Positions 1 to 7,090 of a stretch of DNA of 7,335 nt are shown piece after piece. The notes under the pieces were generated by a model that was not told the DNA's origin, did no database searches, and saw only the letters and a program-made list of their open reading frames with translations. This DNA comes from an uncultured Treponema sp. (GTDB taxonomy: Bacteria > Spirochaetota > Spirochaetia > Treponematales > Treponemataceae): positions 1 through 7,335 of the forward strand of contig CAJPOH010000040.1 in the NCBI GenBank assembly GCA_905372205.1, written 5' to 3'. The first letter of the stretch is position 1. Each line of letters begins with the position of its first letter. Both the position numbers and the translations under genes were made by a program.

Positions 1-16
1 GTTTAGAATTCATCTT

Positions 17-25
17 TGCTATAAT
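17..25 (+). promoter_or_regulatory. Candidate housekeeping (sigma-70-type) extended -10 element
   Basis: Bases 17-25 read TGCTATAAT, which is a TGN extension plus a perfect TATAAT hexamer at 20-25. A -35 box at normal 17-base spacing would fall at about -3 to 2, mostly outside the window, so it cannot be judged. Transcription would begin near base 32 and run through the sigma-28-type site into flgB. The surrounding sequence is very A/T-rich, which raises the chance of a random match, but the TG extension makes it more credible. Confidence 0.45.
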
Positions 26-34
26 AATTTTCTA

Positions 35-61
35 TTAAGTAATTTTTTATTATGCCGATAG
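35..61 (+). promoter_or_regulatory. Candidate sigma-28 (FliA) flagellar promoter
   Basis: TTAAGTAA at 35-42 and GCCGATAG at 54-61 are separated by exactly 11 bases. The established enteric FliA consensus is TAAAGTTT-N11-GCCGATAA. The -10 part matches 7 of 8 bases and the -35 part 5 of 8. The start of transcription would be near base 68, leaving a leader of about 50 bases before the flgB ATG. The position directly ahead of a flagellar operon supports the call. Spirochetes encode a FliA-type factor, but whether it controls this operon is inference. Confidence 0.6.
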
Positions 62-73
62 AACTTGAGGGGA

Positions 74-91
74 CTGTTATAGTTTTAACAG
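74..91 (+). repeat. Inverted repeat in the flgB leader
   Basis: CTGTTA at 74-79 and TAACAG at 86-91 are perfect reverse complements around a 6-base A/T-rich loop (80-85). The element lies just downstream of the predicted sigma-28 start and ahead of the flgB ribosome-binding site. It could be a small RNA hairpin or a DNA operator. A 6-bp A/T-rich stem is weak and could be chance. No U-tract follows, so it is not a terminator. Confidence 0.4.
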
Positions 92-118
92 ATTAATGTA
101 ATTTGAGGATTAAAATTT

Positions 119-538
119 ATGGGATTTGATAGTTTTAGAAAGACAACAGATGTTCTGCATAGGGCTTTGGATGTAAACATTCTTAGGTATAACGTGACTG
201 CAAATAATCTTGCAAGTTCAGGGATACCTGGTTTTAAGAGAAGTGTTGTGAACTTTGAAACAGAGTTAAAGCGTGCTTTTGATTCACAAAAAAATAAAGA
301 TAATTCTTTTGAAATGAATACTAGTCATCCTCTGCATATAAAAAGTAACAATGTTATTGACTATAAGACTGTTAGACCGTTTGTTGCCTTAGATTATCAA
401 ACTTCAGCTAAGGCTAATGGAAACAATGTTGATGCAGAAGTTGAAGCTATGAATGTGTTAAAGATTCAAATGCAGTATCAATTATTATCTCAAGTTGCAG
501 CTTTTGAATACAATCAAGTTCAGTCGGTCTTAAAATAA
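119..538 (+). CDS. flgB: Flagellar basal-body proximal rod protein FlgB
   Basis: FlgB is a proximal rod subunit that sits on the MS ring/FliE base and is exported by the flagellar type III apparatus without a cleaved signal peptide. The 139-residue product has the usual FlgB length. The N-terminal rod signature lies at residues 25-40 (NVTANNLASSGIPGFK), the standard asparagine-rich box followed by a PGFK turn. The C-terminal helix (about 105-139, with MNVLKIQMQYQLL) fits the rod/hook coiled-coil region. The ATG at 119 is preceded by a TGAGGA ribosome-binding site at 104-109. It is the first gene of the operon, and flgC follows after 9 bases. Identification rests on motif, length and context, which agree. 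Confidence 0.95.
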   Translation: MGFDSFRKTTDVLHRALDVNILRYNVTANNLASSGIPGFKRSVVNFETELKRAFDSQKNKDNSFEMNTSHPLHIKSNNVIDYKTVRPFVALDYQTSAKANGNNVDAEVEAMNVLKIQMQYQLLSQVAAFEYNQVQSVLK

Positions 539-547
539 GAGGTCATT

Positions 548-1003
548 ATGGGATTATTTACAAGCATAAATATTGCGTCTACAGGAATGAGTGCAGAACG
601 TCTTAGAACGGATGTTATATCAAATAATATAGCTAATGTTTCCACAACTAGAACTCCAGAAGGAGGCGTATTTAAGAGGAGCCGTGTTATTTTAGCTCAG
701 AAAAAAAATGGAATAGATTGGAGAAATCCTTTTGTACCTTCCTCTTTGCATAGAGGATTAGGAACTGGGGTTAAGGTTGTAGGTATTGAAAAAGACACGT
801 CGGATTCTAAGTGGGTGTATGATCCTAGTAACCCTGATGCTATTCAAACAGGTCCTAGAAAAGGTTTTGTTGAATACCCTAATGTTGATGTTGTGACTGA
901 GATGGTTGATTTAATTTCTGCTTCTCGCTCTTACGAAGCAAATGTGGCTGTAGTTCAAGGTGCTAAAGATATGTTTCATAGAGCTTTGGATATTATTAAA
1001 TAG
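548..1003 (+). CDS. flgC: Flagellar basal-body proximal rod protein FlgC
   Basis: FlgC is a proximal rod protein that assembles with FlgB and FlgF between the MS ring and the distal rod. The 151-residue product starts with the rod-family helix. It has the asparagine box SNNIANVSTTRTPEGG at residues 25-40, where FlgC proteins typically have T-x-x-P-x-G-G. It ends with the highly characteristic FlgC C-terminus at about 113-151, including VTEMVDLISASRSYEANV and then ALDII. The ATG is preceded by AAGAGGT around 536-542, overlapping the flgB stop codon, which suggests translational coupling. Length is slightly above the enteric protein (about 134 residues). No damage is seen. Confidence 0.96.
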   Translation: MGLFTSINIASTGMSAERLRTDVISNNIANVSTTRTPEGGVFKRSRVILAQKKNGIDWRNPFVPSSLHRGLGTGVKVVGIEKDTSDSKWVYDPSNPDAIQTGPRKGFVEYPNVDVVTEMVDLISASRSYEANVAVVQGAKDMFHRALDIIK

Positions 1004-1026
1004 TCTTAAATTTTTAGGAGAGTGTA

Positions 1027-1428
1027 ATGCGTGTTGATAGTATGAATAGTTTTGCTTTGAATATTCCTGAATTTAAGAATATTGCAAGTATGTATAAAGT
1101 GCCATCTATCGGAGAGAACTTAAATATTAGTTCTATTGAAGTGCCTAATTTTAGGCAAGATATGGTGTCTTCTACTAATGATATTGAACTTTCTGACAAT
1201 CCTATTGGTCAAAGTTTTGAGCAGACTTTGCTTAAAGCTTTTGACATGATGAATAAAAAGCAAACAAAGGTAGAAGATTTGACAGAAAAAATGATTGTTT
1301 CCCCTGAGTCAGTTGATCCACATGATGTGACAATTGCTATGGCAGAAGCGAGCCTTGCTTTAAAGATGACACAAACTATTATAGATAAAACTATTAAGGC
1401 ATGGAACGATATAACTACTACAAGGTAA
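1027..1428 (+). CDS. fliE: Flagellar hook-basal body adaptor FliE
   Basis: FliE links the FliF ring to the proximal rod and is needed for export of the rod proteins. The conserved part is residues 58-133. It begins with NPIGQSFEQTLLKAFDMMN and ends with the FliE signature DPHDVTIAMAEASLALKMTQTIIDKTIKAW in two stretches. At 133 residues it is longer than the usual 100-110. The extra length is an N-terminal segment of about 57 residues without a recognised domain. The ATG at 1027 is favoured over ATG 1042 because AGGAGAG at 1016-1022 is well placed for it. The gene lies 23 bases after flgC, in the standard flgB-flgC-fliE order. Confidence 0.93.
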   Translation: MRVDSMNSFALNIPEFKNIASMYKVPSIGENLNISSIEVPNFRQDMVSSTNDIELSDNPIGQSFEQTLLKAFDMMNKKQTKVEDLTEKMIVSPESVDPHDVTIAMAEASLALKMTQTIIDKTIKAWNDITTTR

Positions 1429-1462
1429 TGGGTTGAGCTTTTGGCTTTATATTTGTGCAAGT

Positions 1463-1494
1463 TCAAACATTGAGGCGTTATATTTTATGTTTGA
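1463..1494 (+). repeat. Inverted repeat between fliE and fliF
   Basis: TCAAACAT at 1463-1470 and ATGTTTGA at 1487-1494 are perfect 8-base reverse complements around a 16-base spacer. The element fills much of the 86-base gap between fliE and fliF and ends 9 bases before the fliF ribosome-binding site. No T-tract follows, so an intrinsic terminator is unlikely. It may be an mRNA processing or stability hairpin, or a protein-binding site. The stem is A/T-rich and its function is unproven. Confidence 0.45.
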
Positions 1495-1514
1495 CCCTAT
1501 AAAAGGTGGGAAGT

Positions 1515-3215
1515 ATGAAGGAATGGTTTAAAAGATTAAAAGAGAAAATAGGTTCTGGTTGGAGTAAGTGGACTAAGATTCAAAAGGCTGTGGTTATAGG
1601 AGTATTAGTTGTAGGTGTTGCCTTGTTTATTGGTCTATTTTCATGGTCTTCAACATCTCCACTTGTGCCAGTGCTTGACGTTAAGATAACAGATCAAGAT
1701 CAGCTTGATAAGATTGTCTTGCGCCTCAATGAAGAAGATGTAAAAACTACTGTGAATGAAGGTGTAGTATATGTTTCTGACTCCTCTACTGCTAGAAGGA
1801 TGCGAAGTCTTCTCATAAGGGAAGACTTAATTCCAAAAGATACAAGTCCTTGGGACATTTTTAACGTGGAAAGGTGGACACGTACGGACTTTGAGCGAAA
1901 GGTGGATTTGCGACGTGCTATTATAGAAGAAGTAAGAAGGCATATAAAAGCATTAGATGATGTTGATGATGCTAGTGTTGTGGTCAATGTTCCTGATAAT
2001 GCCATGTTTCAATCTGAACAAAATCCTGTTACAGCAAGTGTTATTATTTATCCAAAGCCTGGTAGCGATATAGCTACTAATAGGAAGAAAGTAGAAGGAA
2101 TTCAAAAACTATTAAAACTTGCTGTCGAAGGATTAAAAGATGAGGACATCACTATATCTGATAATCAATCTAACATATTAAACGACTTTGCAGGTATGAA
2201 AGATTGGGACAGGCTATCTATGATAGAAAAACAACAGAAGATGATAGCTAAGAAAGAACGAGAGTACGAAGTGAAGGTTCTTAATGCCCTGCAGAAGATT
2301 TTTGATACGGACAGGGTAAGAGAAGTCACGATGAAAATAGAGATGGATATGTCAGAAAAATCGTCTCAAACGACTAAGATCCTGCCAACTGAGATTAAAA
2401 GTGATAATCCGGACACTCCTTATGATGATTCACAAGTTGTTTCTTCTATAACAGCTTCTAGCGAAGTTGCAACAACCACATGGGAAGGAGAGGGAACAAA
2501 CCCGGAAGGTCCTGAGGGTGTTCAAGGGCAAACCCCACCTTCTTATAAGGACATGAGTAACATAGCGGGGCGTTCAACACAAAGTATAGTGAAAAAAAAT
2601 GAAGTGTATAGTAGTAGCCAGATTTCTGAGATCATAAGTCCACAAATGGGAAGGCGTACTGTTTCTGTTAATATTGACGGGCTTTGGAAGACTGTAAAAG
2701 ATGATAATGGCAATAAGATTATAGAAAATGGTGAAATTAAGAGAGAGTTTATAGCACTTTCTGATGAACAAAGAAAGCAAGCAGAGAAGATTGTTCAAGG
2801 TGCTATAGGTTATGACGCTAATAGAAATGACATAGTGACTGTTACAAGCATTCAGATTGATAGGAGTAAAGAGTTTGAAGAAGAGAATGCTAAATATTTT
2901 GCTGACATTCAACGTCAGAAAATAATTCTTATTTCACTTGCAGGTATTGCAGGCTTGTTAATTCTATTTATTATCTACAGAGTTGTTAGTAGAGAAAGGG
3001 AAAGAAGAAGAAGACTCAAAGAAGAAGAAGCGTTACGTCAGGCACAACTTGAGAGAGAGAGAATATTATGGGAAGCAGAAAAGGCTAATAGTGAAGTTGC
3101 TATGACTGTCGATGAAAGAAAGAGATTAGAGTTACAAGAGAATGCTGTAAACGTTGCTAGAGAGCATCCTGAAGATGTGGCCCTATTGATACGAACTTGG
3201 TTAATGGAGGAATAG
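1515..3215 (+). CDS. fliF: Flagellar MS-ring protein FliF
   Basis: FliF forms the MS ring in the inner membrane, the platform for the rod, switch and export gate. From ATG 1515 it is 566 residues, normal for the family. Visible parts are a basic N-terminal tail, TM1 at about 25-44, a large periplasmic ring-building region, TM2 at about 470-488, and a charged cytoplasmic tail. The tail ends in a segment with AREHPEDVALLIRTWLMEE, the typical FliG-binding end. An acidic, Ser/Thr/Pro/Gly-rich stretch near 295-345 fits the low-conservation loop of FliF proteins. A longer reading from GTG 1506 is possible, but AAGGTGG at 1503-1509 sits five bases before ATG 1515 and itself overlaps that GTG. The stop codon is one base from fliG. 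Confidence 0.96.
   Translation: MKEWFKRLKEKIGSGWSKWTKIQKAVVIGVLVVGVALFIGLFSWSSTSPLVPVLDVKITDQDQLDKIVLRLNEEDVKTTVNEGVVYVSDSSTARRMRSLLIREDLIPKDTSPWDIFNVERWTRTDFERKVDLRRAIIEEVRRHIKALDDVDDASVVVNVPDNAMFQSEQNPVTASVIIYPKPGSDIATNRKKVEGIQKLLKLAVEGLKDEDITISDNQSNILNDFAGMKDWDRLSMIEKQQKMIAKKEREYEVKVLNALQKIFDTDRVREVTMKIEMDMSEKSSQTTKILPTEIKSDNPDTPYDDSQVVSSITASSEVATTTWEGEGTNPEGPEGVQGQTPPSYKDMSNIAGRSTQSIVKKNEVYSSSQISEIISPQMGRRTVSVNIDGLWKTVKDDNGNKIIENGEIKREFIALSDEQRKQAEKIVQGAIGYDANRNDIVTVTSIQIDRSKEFEEENAKYFADIQRQKIILISLAGIAGLLILFIIYRVVSRERERRRRLKEEEALRQAQLERERILWEAEKANSEVAMTVDERKRLELQENAVNVAREHPEDVALLIRTWLMEE
3001..3030 (+). repeat. 13-bp direct repeat inside fliF
   Basis: AAAGAAGAAGAAG occurs at 3001-3013 and again at 3018-3030, separated by four bases. 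The two copies are read in different phases: the first gives four arginines (residues 497-500) and the second gives KEEE (502-505), just after TM2. The basic tract next to the membrane fits the positive-inside rule. The triplet repeats could be prone to slippage, but the ORF is intact here. Confidence 0.7.
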
Positions 3216-3216
3216 T

Positions 3217-4266
3217 ATGGCTGTATCCCCTGCAAAAGAAAAAAGTGGGAGTAAAAAACACAAGGATGTAAACTCCCTCACTGGAAGACAAAAGGTTGCA
3301 ATATTTTTAATTTCACTTGGTGGAGAAATATCCGCTAAGGTTATGGAACAACTGAGAGAAGATGAAGTAGAAAAAATTGTATTTGAAATCGCTAGAATAG
3401 AGACGATAGAATCAGACTTGAAGGATGCTGTATTGCAAGAATTTCAAGAGTTGATGATGGCTCAAAACTTCATAACTACTGGTGGTATAGATTACGCTCG
3501 TGATGTTTTGGAGAAAACTTTTGGAGGACAAAAAGCTACAGAAGTTATCAATAGGTTGACTAGTTCCTTGCAGGTGCGTCCTTTTGATTTTATTAGAAGA
3601 ACAGATCCAGGACACTTACTAAACTTTATTCAGCAAGAGCATCCTCAGACGATTGCTCTCATTCTGGCATATCTTGAGCCAAATAAGGCATCTCAGATTT
3701 TGCAAAACTTGCCCGACGAGATTCAAAGTGATGTTGCTCGTCGTATTGCAACTATGGATAGAACATCTCCAGATGTTTTACGTGAAGTGGAGCGTGTTTT
3801 GGAGAAAAAGCTTTCTACCATATCAAGTGAAGATTACACAGCAGCAGGTGGTGTGGATAGTATTGTTGAGATACTCAACTTGGTTGATAGACAGTCAGAG
3901 CGTACGATTATAGAATCTCTTGAAGATGAAGATCCAGACTTGGCAGAAGAGATAAAGAAGAAGATGTTTATCTTTGAAGATATTGTTATGCTTGACGATC
4001 GTGCTATTGGTATTGTGCTACGTGAAGTTAATACAGATGAACTCGCTAAGGCGTTAAAGCAAGTTGATGCAGAAGTTCAAGATAAGATATTCAAGAACAT
4101 GTCTAAACGTGCTGGCAGTATGCTCAGAGAGGAAATGGAGTTTATGGGGCCAATACGTGTTAAGGATGTGGAAGAAGCTCAACAAAAGATTGTTTCTATA
4201 ATAAGAAGACTTGAGGAGAAGGGTGAGATTGTTATAGCACGTTCTGAAGAGGATGAACTTATCTAA
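3217..4266 (+). CDS. fliG: Flagellar motor switch protein FliG (spirochete FliG2 type)
   Basis: FliG is the rotor protein that binds the FliF tail, contacts FliM, and interacts with the MotA stator to generate torque. The 349-residue product has the N-terminal FliF-binding domain ([17 protein letters not shown] and onward), the EHPQ motif at 141-144 ([13 protein letters not shown]) and the C-terminal torque domain. Aligned by eye to Escherichia coli FliG with a constant offset of 17, the torque charges are all kept: K281, R298, E305, E306 and R314 for K264, R281, D288, D289 and R297. The start is ATG 3217, with GGAGG at 3206-3210 inside the end of fliF, so translation is probably coupled. Spirochetes usually have two FliG proteins. 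Location in this operon suggests the motor-essential FliG2, which is inference. Confidence 0.96.
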   Translation: MAVSPAKEKSGSKKHKDVNSLTGRQKVAIFLISLGGEISAKVMEQLREDEVEKIVFEIARIETIESDLKDAVLQEFQELMMAQNFITTGGIDYARDVLEKTFGGQKATEVINRLTSSLQVRPFDFIRRTDPGHLLNFIQQEHPQTIALILAYLEPNKASQILQNLPDEIQSDVARRIATMDRTSPDVLREVERVLEKKLSTISSEDYTAAGGVDSIVEILNLVDRQSERTIIESLEDEDPDLAEEIKKKMFIFEDIVMLDDRAIGIVLREVNTDELAKALKQVDAEVQDKIFKNMSKRAGSMLREEMEFMGPIRVKDVEEAQQKIVSIIRRLEEKGEIVIARSEEDELI

Positions 4267-4278
4267 AACAATGTGCTT

Positions 4279-4296
4279 TGAGGAGTAGTAGCCTCA
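4279..4296 (+). repeat. Short inverted repeat with orphan ribosome-binding-like sequence
   Basis: TGAGG at 4279-4283 and CCTCA at 4292-4296 form a 5-bp stem with an 8-base loop in the 62-base gap between fliG and fliH. GAGGAG at 4280-4285 looks like a ribosome-binding site but no ATG, GTG or TTG follows at a workable distance. The real fliH site is AAGGAG at 4314-4319. The element may be a hairpin or a remnant, and could be chance. Confidence 0.3.
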
Positions 4297-4328
4297 TTTA
4301 TTTACTTAAATTTAAGGAGTCAAGAACC

Positions 4329-5264
4329 ATGGCAAAGACTATTTTTCGTATGAATGAGGTTGCGAATAATGCTAATGTGATACAAATTCAGCTAGCTAAA
4401 GTTTTTGAAGAGAAAAAAGAGGAAGAAGAAGTTGCAGAAAGTGTTGATTCAACAGAGGTTGTCCAAGAAGAAAGTGTTGAAACTACTCAGAAAGAAATAG
4501 AAGAACTTAAAGCACAATGGGAAGAAGAAAGACAAAAACTCTTTGATGAAGCCCATGAAGAAGCTGAAAGAATAATTAAAGATGCTCAAAGTGTTGCCTT
4601 TGAAGAAGTTAAGCGTCAAACTGATGAAGTGCAGGTTAAACTACAGAATGCAAAAGATGAAGCAGAAAAACTTCTGGAAGAAGCAAAAAAGAATGCTGAT
4701 AGCATAATTTTAGAAACAGAGAATAATAAAAAGGCAATCGAAGCAAGGGGTTTTAATGAGGGATTTTCAGCTGGTAGAGAAGATGGCTTTAAAGAAGGGA
4801 GTGCTGAGGTTAATCGTTTAATTGAGAGAATGCACACAATAGTTGAAAAAACAATGGAAAAAAGGCAAGAAATTCTTTCAGAAACTGAACAACAGATTGT
4901 CGACCTTGTTCTTCTTTTGGCTAGAAAAGTTGTTAAAGTTATTTCAGAAAATCAAAAAAATGTAGTTACCTCTAATGTTATTCATGCTTTGCGAAAAGTT
5001 AAAACAAAGGGTGACGTAACTATAAGGGTGAATTTGTTAGATGTGCAAATGACAACTGAGCATATTAAAGAGTTCTTAGAACGTGTTGAGAACTCACAGA
5101 ATATTACAGTTGTAGAAGACATAAGCGTCGATCAAGGTGGGTGTATTGTTGAAACAGATTTTGGTTCAATAGACGCAAGAATTTCTAGTCAGTTACATGA
5201 ACTTGAACAAAAGATTATAGAAATCTCTCCTATAAAGACACAACCAAAACAAAAGAACGCTTAA
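4329..5264 (+). CDS. fliH: Flagellar export ATPase regulator FliH
   Basis: FliH dimers bind FliI, hold the export ATPase at the C ring, and resemble the peripheral stalk of rotary ATPases. From ATG 4329 the protein has 311 residues. It has a short N-terminal segment, a long acidic glutamate/lysine coiled coil (about 27-140), and a run of five glycines at 141, 145, 149, 153 and 157, the GxxxG repeat typical of FliH. The C-terminal FliH/YscL-type domain includes [18 protein letters not shown] near 270-287. ATG 4329 is chosen because AAGGAG at 4314-4319 precedes it. A reading from TTG 4278 would add 17 residues through the inverted-repeat region and has no ribosome-binding site. It lies between fliG and fliI, as expected. 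Confidence 0.93.
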   Translation: MAKTIFRMNEVANNANVIQIQLAKVFEEKKEEEEVAESVDSTEVVQEESVETTQKEIEELKAQWEEERQKLFDEAHEEAERIIKDAQSVAFEEVKRQTDEVQVKLQNAKDEAEKLLEEAKKNADSIILETENNKKAIEARGFNEGFSAGREDGFKEGSAEVNRLIERMHTIVEKTMEKRQEILSETEQQIVDLVLLLARKVVKVISENQKNVVTSNVIHALRKVKTKGDVTIRVNLLDVQMTTEHIKEFLERVENSQNITVVEDISVDQGGCIVETDFGSIDARISSQLHELEQKIIEISPIKTQPKQKNA

Positions 5265-5279
5265 AAGGTTTTTTAGGCT

Positions 5280-6659
5280 ATGGGTGATGTAATGCTTGAT
5301 TTGTTTGATAAGTATATAGATATTGTCAAAGAAACAGAGCCGATAAAATATACTGGCAAAGTTAAGAAAGTTCAGGGAATGCTTATTGAAAGCGAAGGTC
5401 CTCAGGCTCAAGTAGGGGAGTTGTGTAGAATCGTTACTGAATCTAACAAAGAAGGTATCCCTGCAGAGGTAATTGGCTTACATGATCACGTAGTTCAACT
5501 AATGAGTTATGAAAATGTTGAAGGCATAAGGTCTGGAGATGAAGTAATTGCTACGGGTGAAGTATTACGTGTTGATGTAGGTGATGTTCTTTTAGGGCGT
5601 GTAATAAATGGCTTAGGAAAGGCTTTAGATTTTAAGGAACAACCTTATTCTTCATTAAAATATCCATTGGAAGCAAAACCTCCACTGGCGATGTCTCGTC
5701 TTCCTATAACAAGACGTATTGTTACAGGAATTAGGGCTATAGATTCACTTTTAGCTGTTGGTTGTGGGCAACGACTAGGTATATTTTCAGGTTCAGGTGT
5801 GGGGAAATCAACTCTTCTTGGAATGATAGCAAGAAATACAAATGCAGATGTTAATGTCATAGCACTTATAGGAGAGCGTGGTAGGGAAGTAATGGATTTT
5901 ATAGAACGCGACTTAGGGAGTGAGGCACTAAAGAGATCTGTAATAGTGGTTTCTACTTCAGACCAAACTCCAATTGCACGTTTACGAGGTGGCTATGTTG
6001 CGACTGCTGTTGCTGAGTACTTTAGGGATCAAGGGCTTAATGTTATGCTTTTGTTTGATTCTATTACTAGATTTGCAAAAGCACAAGGAGATATTGGTTT
6101 AGCTCGTGGAGAAATACCTAAGACTAGAGGCTATCCACCTAGTGTTTTTGAAACTCTTCCTAAAGTGTTAGAAAGGAGTGGAACTTCTGATAAAGGTTCT
6201 ATCACAGCTTTTTATACTGTACTTGTTGATGGAGATGATATGGACGAGCCTATATCTGATGCTGTACGTGGTATCTTGGATGGGCATATAGTTTTGGCTA
6301 GAAAGCTTGCACAGCGAGGACAATATCCTGCAATTGATGTGCTAGCAAGCATTTCTCGTCTTTCTAAGCGAATATCAACGGAGAAGGTTGCAAAGGCTAG
6401 TCTTGAGATGCGAAACTTGTTAGCAAGGTATAAAGATTCGGAAGATATGATTCTAGTTGGTGCATATCAAAAAGGGAGTAATCCAGAACTAGATTTAGCT
6501 ATTGAAAAATATCCTCTTATATATGATTTTTTAGTACAGACAGTTGAAGAAAAAGCTAATATTGAGGATACGTTGTTGCGTCTTAGCAAAATTACTGATA
6601 TAGAGATTCCAGTGAGTGAGATTGAATTTGCAGGAAGTACTTCGCTAAAAGCAGAATAA
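5280..6659 (+). CDS. fliI: Flagellum-specific ATPase FliI
   Basis: FliI is the F1-beta-like hexameric ATPase of the flagellar type III export system. In 459-residue numbering, the Walker A loop GSGVGKST is at 171-178, GERGRE at 198-203 carries the catalytic glutamate E199, and the Walker B aspartate is D260 (MLLFDSITRF). The family segment GEIPKTRGYPPSVFETLP follows. The N-terminal beta-barrel region and C-terminal helical domain are both present, so the enzyme looks functional. The start is uncertain: ATG 5280 has only a distant AAAAGG, whereas ATG 5292, giving MLDLFDKYID and 455 residues, is preceded by GGTGAT at 5284-5289. The gene begins 15 bases after fliH and stops 3 bases before fliJ. 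Confidence 0.97.
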   Translation: MGDVMLDLFDKYIDIVKETEPIKYTGKVKKVQGMLIESEGPQAQVGELCRIVTESNKEGIPAEVIGLHDHVVQLMSYENVEGIRSGDEVIATGEVLRVDVGDVLLGRVINGLGKALDFKEQPYSSLKYPLEAKPPLAMSRLPITRRIVTGIRAIDSLLAVGCGQRLGIFSGSGVGKSTLLGMIARNTNADVNVIALIGERGREVMDFIERDLGSEALKRSVIVVSTSDQTPIARLRGGYVATAVAEYFRDQGLNVMLLFDSITRFAKAQGDIGLARGEIPKTRGYPPSVFETLPKVLERSGTSDKGSITAFYTVLVDGDDMDEPISDAVRGILDGHIVLARKLAQRGQYPAIDVLASISRLSKRISTEKVAKASLEMRNLLARYKDSEDMILVGAYQKGSNPELDLAIEKYPLIYDFLVQTVEEKANIEDTLLRLSKITDIEIPVSEIEFAGSTSLKAE

Positions 6660-6662
6660 AAG

Positions 6663-7088
6663 ATGAAGAAGTTTAATTTTTCTTTGGATAAGGTTTTAAC
6701 TTTACGTGCTTTCTATGAAAAACAAGCAGAAATAGCCTTGAGTCGTGCTGTTAGTGAAAGAGATATTGTCAAAAATAAAATAGAAAATATAGATCTAAAA
6801 GTGTTGGAGGCTTCACCTATTTTTTCTCAAGATATTGATATGGCAATTTTGCTTTGGACTGAGAATTATATAAAAGGTTTAAAGGTAAGGAAGCTAGAAT
6901 TAGAAAAAGAACTTATTTCTCTTGAAGAAAAAGTAAAGTTATGTATTCAAAAATACAGTGAAACATCAAAGGACAGAAAGATATTGGAAAGATTAAAAGA
7001 TAAAAAATTTGAAGAATGGAAAAAATCTTTTGATAAGGAAGAGATTATTTCCATTGATGAAATAATCTCTTCAAAAATGAGCATCTAG
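6663..7088 (+). CDS. fliJ: Flagellar export chaperone/stalk protein FliJ
   Basis: FliJ is a small antiparallel coiled-coil protein that sits in the centre of the FliI hexamer and connects it to the export gate, much like the gamma subunit of F1. The 141-residue product starts with the FliJ pattern FNFSLDKVLTLRAFYEKQAE. It is almost wholly helical and charged, and has the late motif YSETSKDRKILERLKDKK near 99-116, followed by a conserved-looking DE pair near the end. Family length is about 140-150. The start codon is 3 bases after the fliI stop with only AAAAG in front, so translation probably depends on coupling to fliI. Sequence conservation in this family is low, so position helps the call. 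The counterpart in Borrelia is also called FlbA. Confidence 0.92.
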   Translation: MKKFNFSLDKVLTLRAFYEKQAEIALSRAVSERDIVKNKIENIDLKVLEASPIFSQDIDMAILLWTENYIKGLKVRKLELEKELISLEEKVKLCIQKYSETSKDRKILERLKDKKFEEWKKSFDKEEIISIDEIISSKMSI

Positions 7089-7090
7089 TT

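Noticed and set aside
1..58. Tail of an upstream gene at the left edge
   Set aside because: Two frames close early (stops at 4-6 and 36-38) and the third stays open to 59-61, but the sequence is extremely A/T-rich with promoter motifs and gives no recognisable protein end.
75..83. A third extended -10 box (TGTTATAGT)
   Set aside because: No -35-like sequence lies at usable spacing, and the bases belong to the inverted repeat. It is likely chance in A/T-rich DNA.
52..96. A 14-codon ORF (ATG at 52) upstream of flgB that might be a leader peptide
   Set aside because: It has no ribosome-binding site, and its start codon overlaps the -10 box of the sigma-28-type promoter, so it would lie partly outside that transcript. 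Its length is within chance.
1209..1466. Minus-strand ORFs lying opposite fliE, fliF, fliH and fliI
   Set aside because: They are antisense to well-supported genes, show no recognisable protein features and no ribosome-binding sites that stand out, and are explained by the codon composition of the + strand genes.
1506..1514. GTG start for fliF adding three residues
   Set aside because: The GTG is part of the AAGGTGG ribosome-binding sequence that serves the ATG at 1515.
4278..4328. TTG start for fliH adding 17 residues
   Set aside because: It has no ribosome-binding site of its own, while ATG 4329 has AAGGAG at a suitable distance and gives a FliH-like N-terminus.
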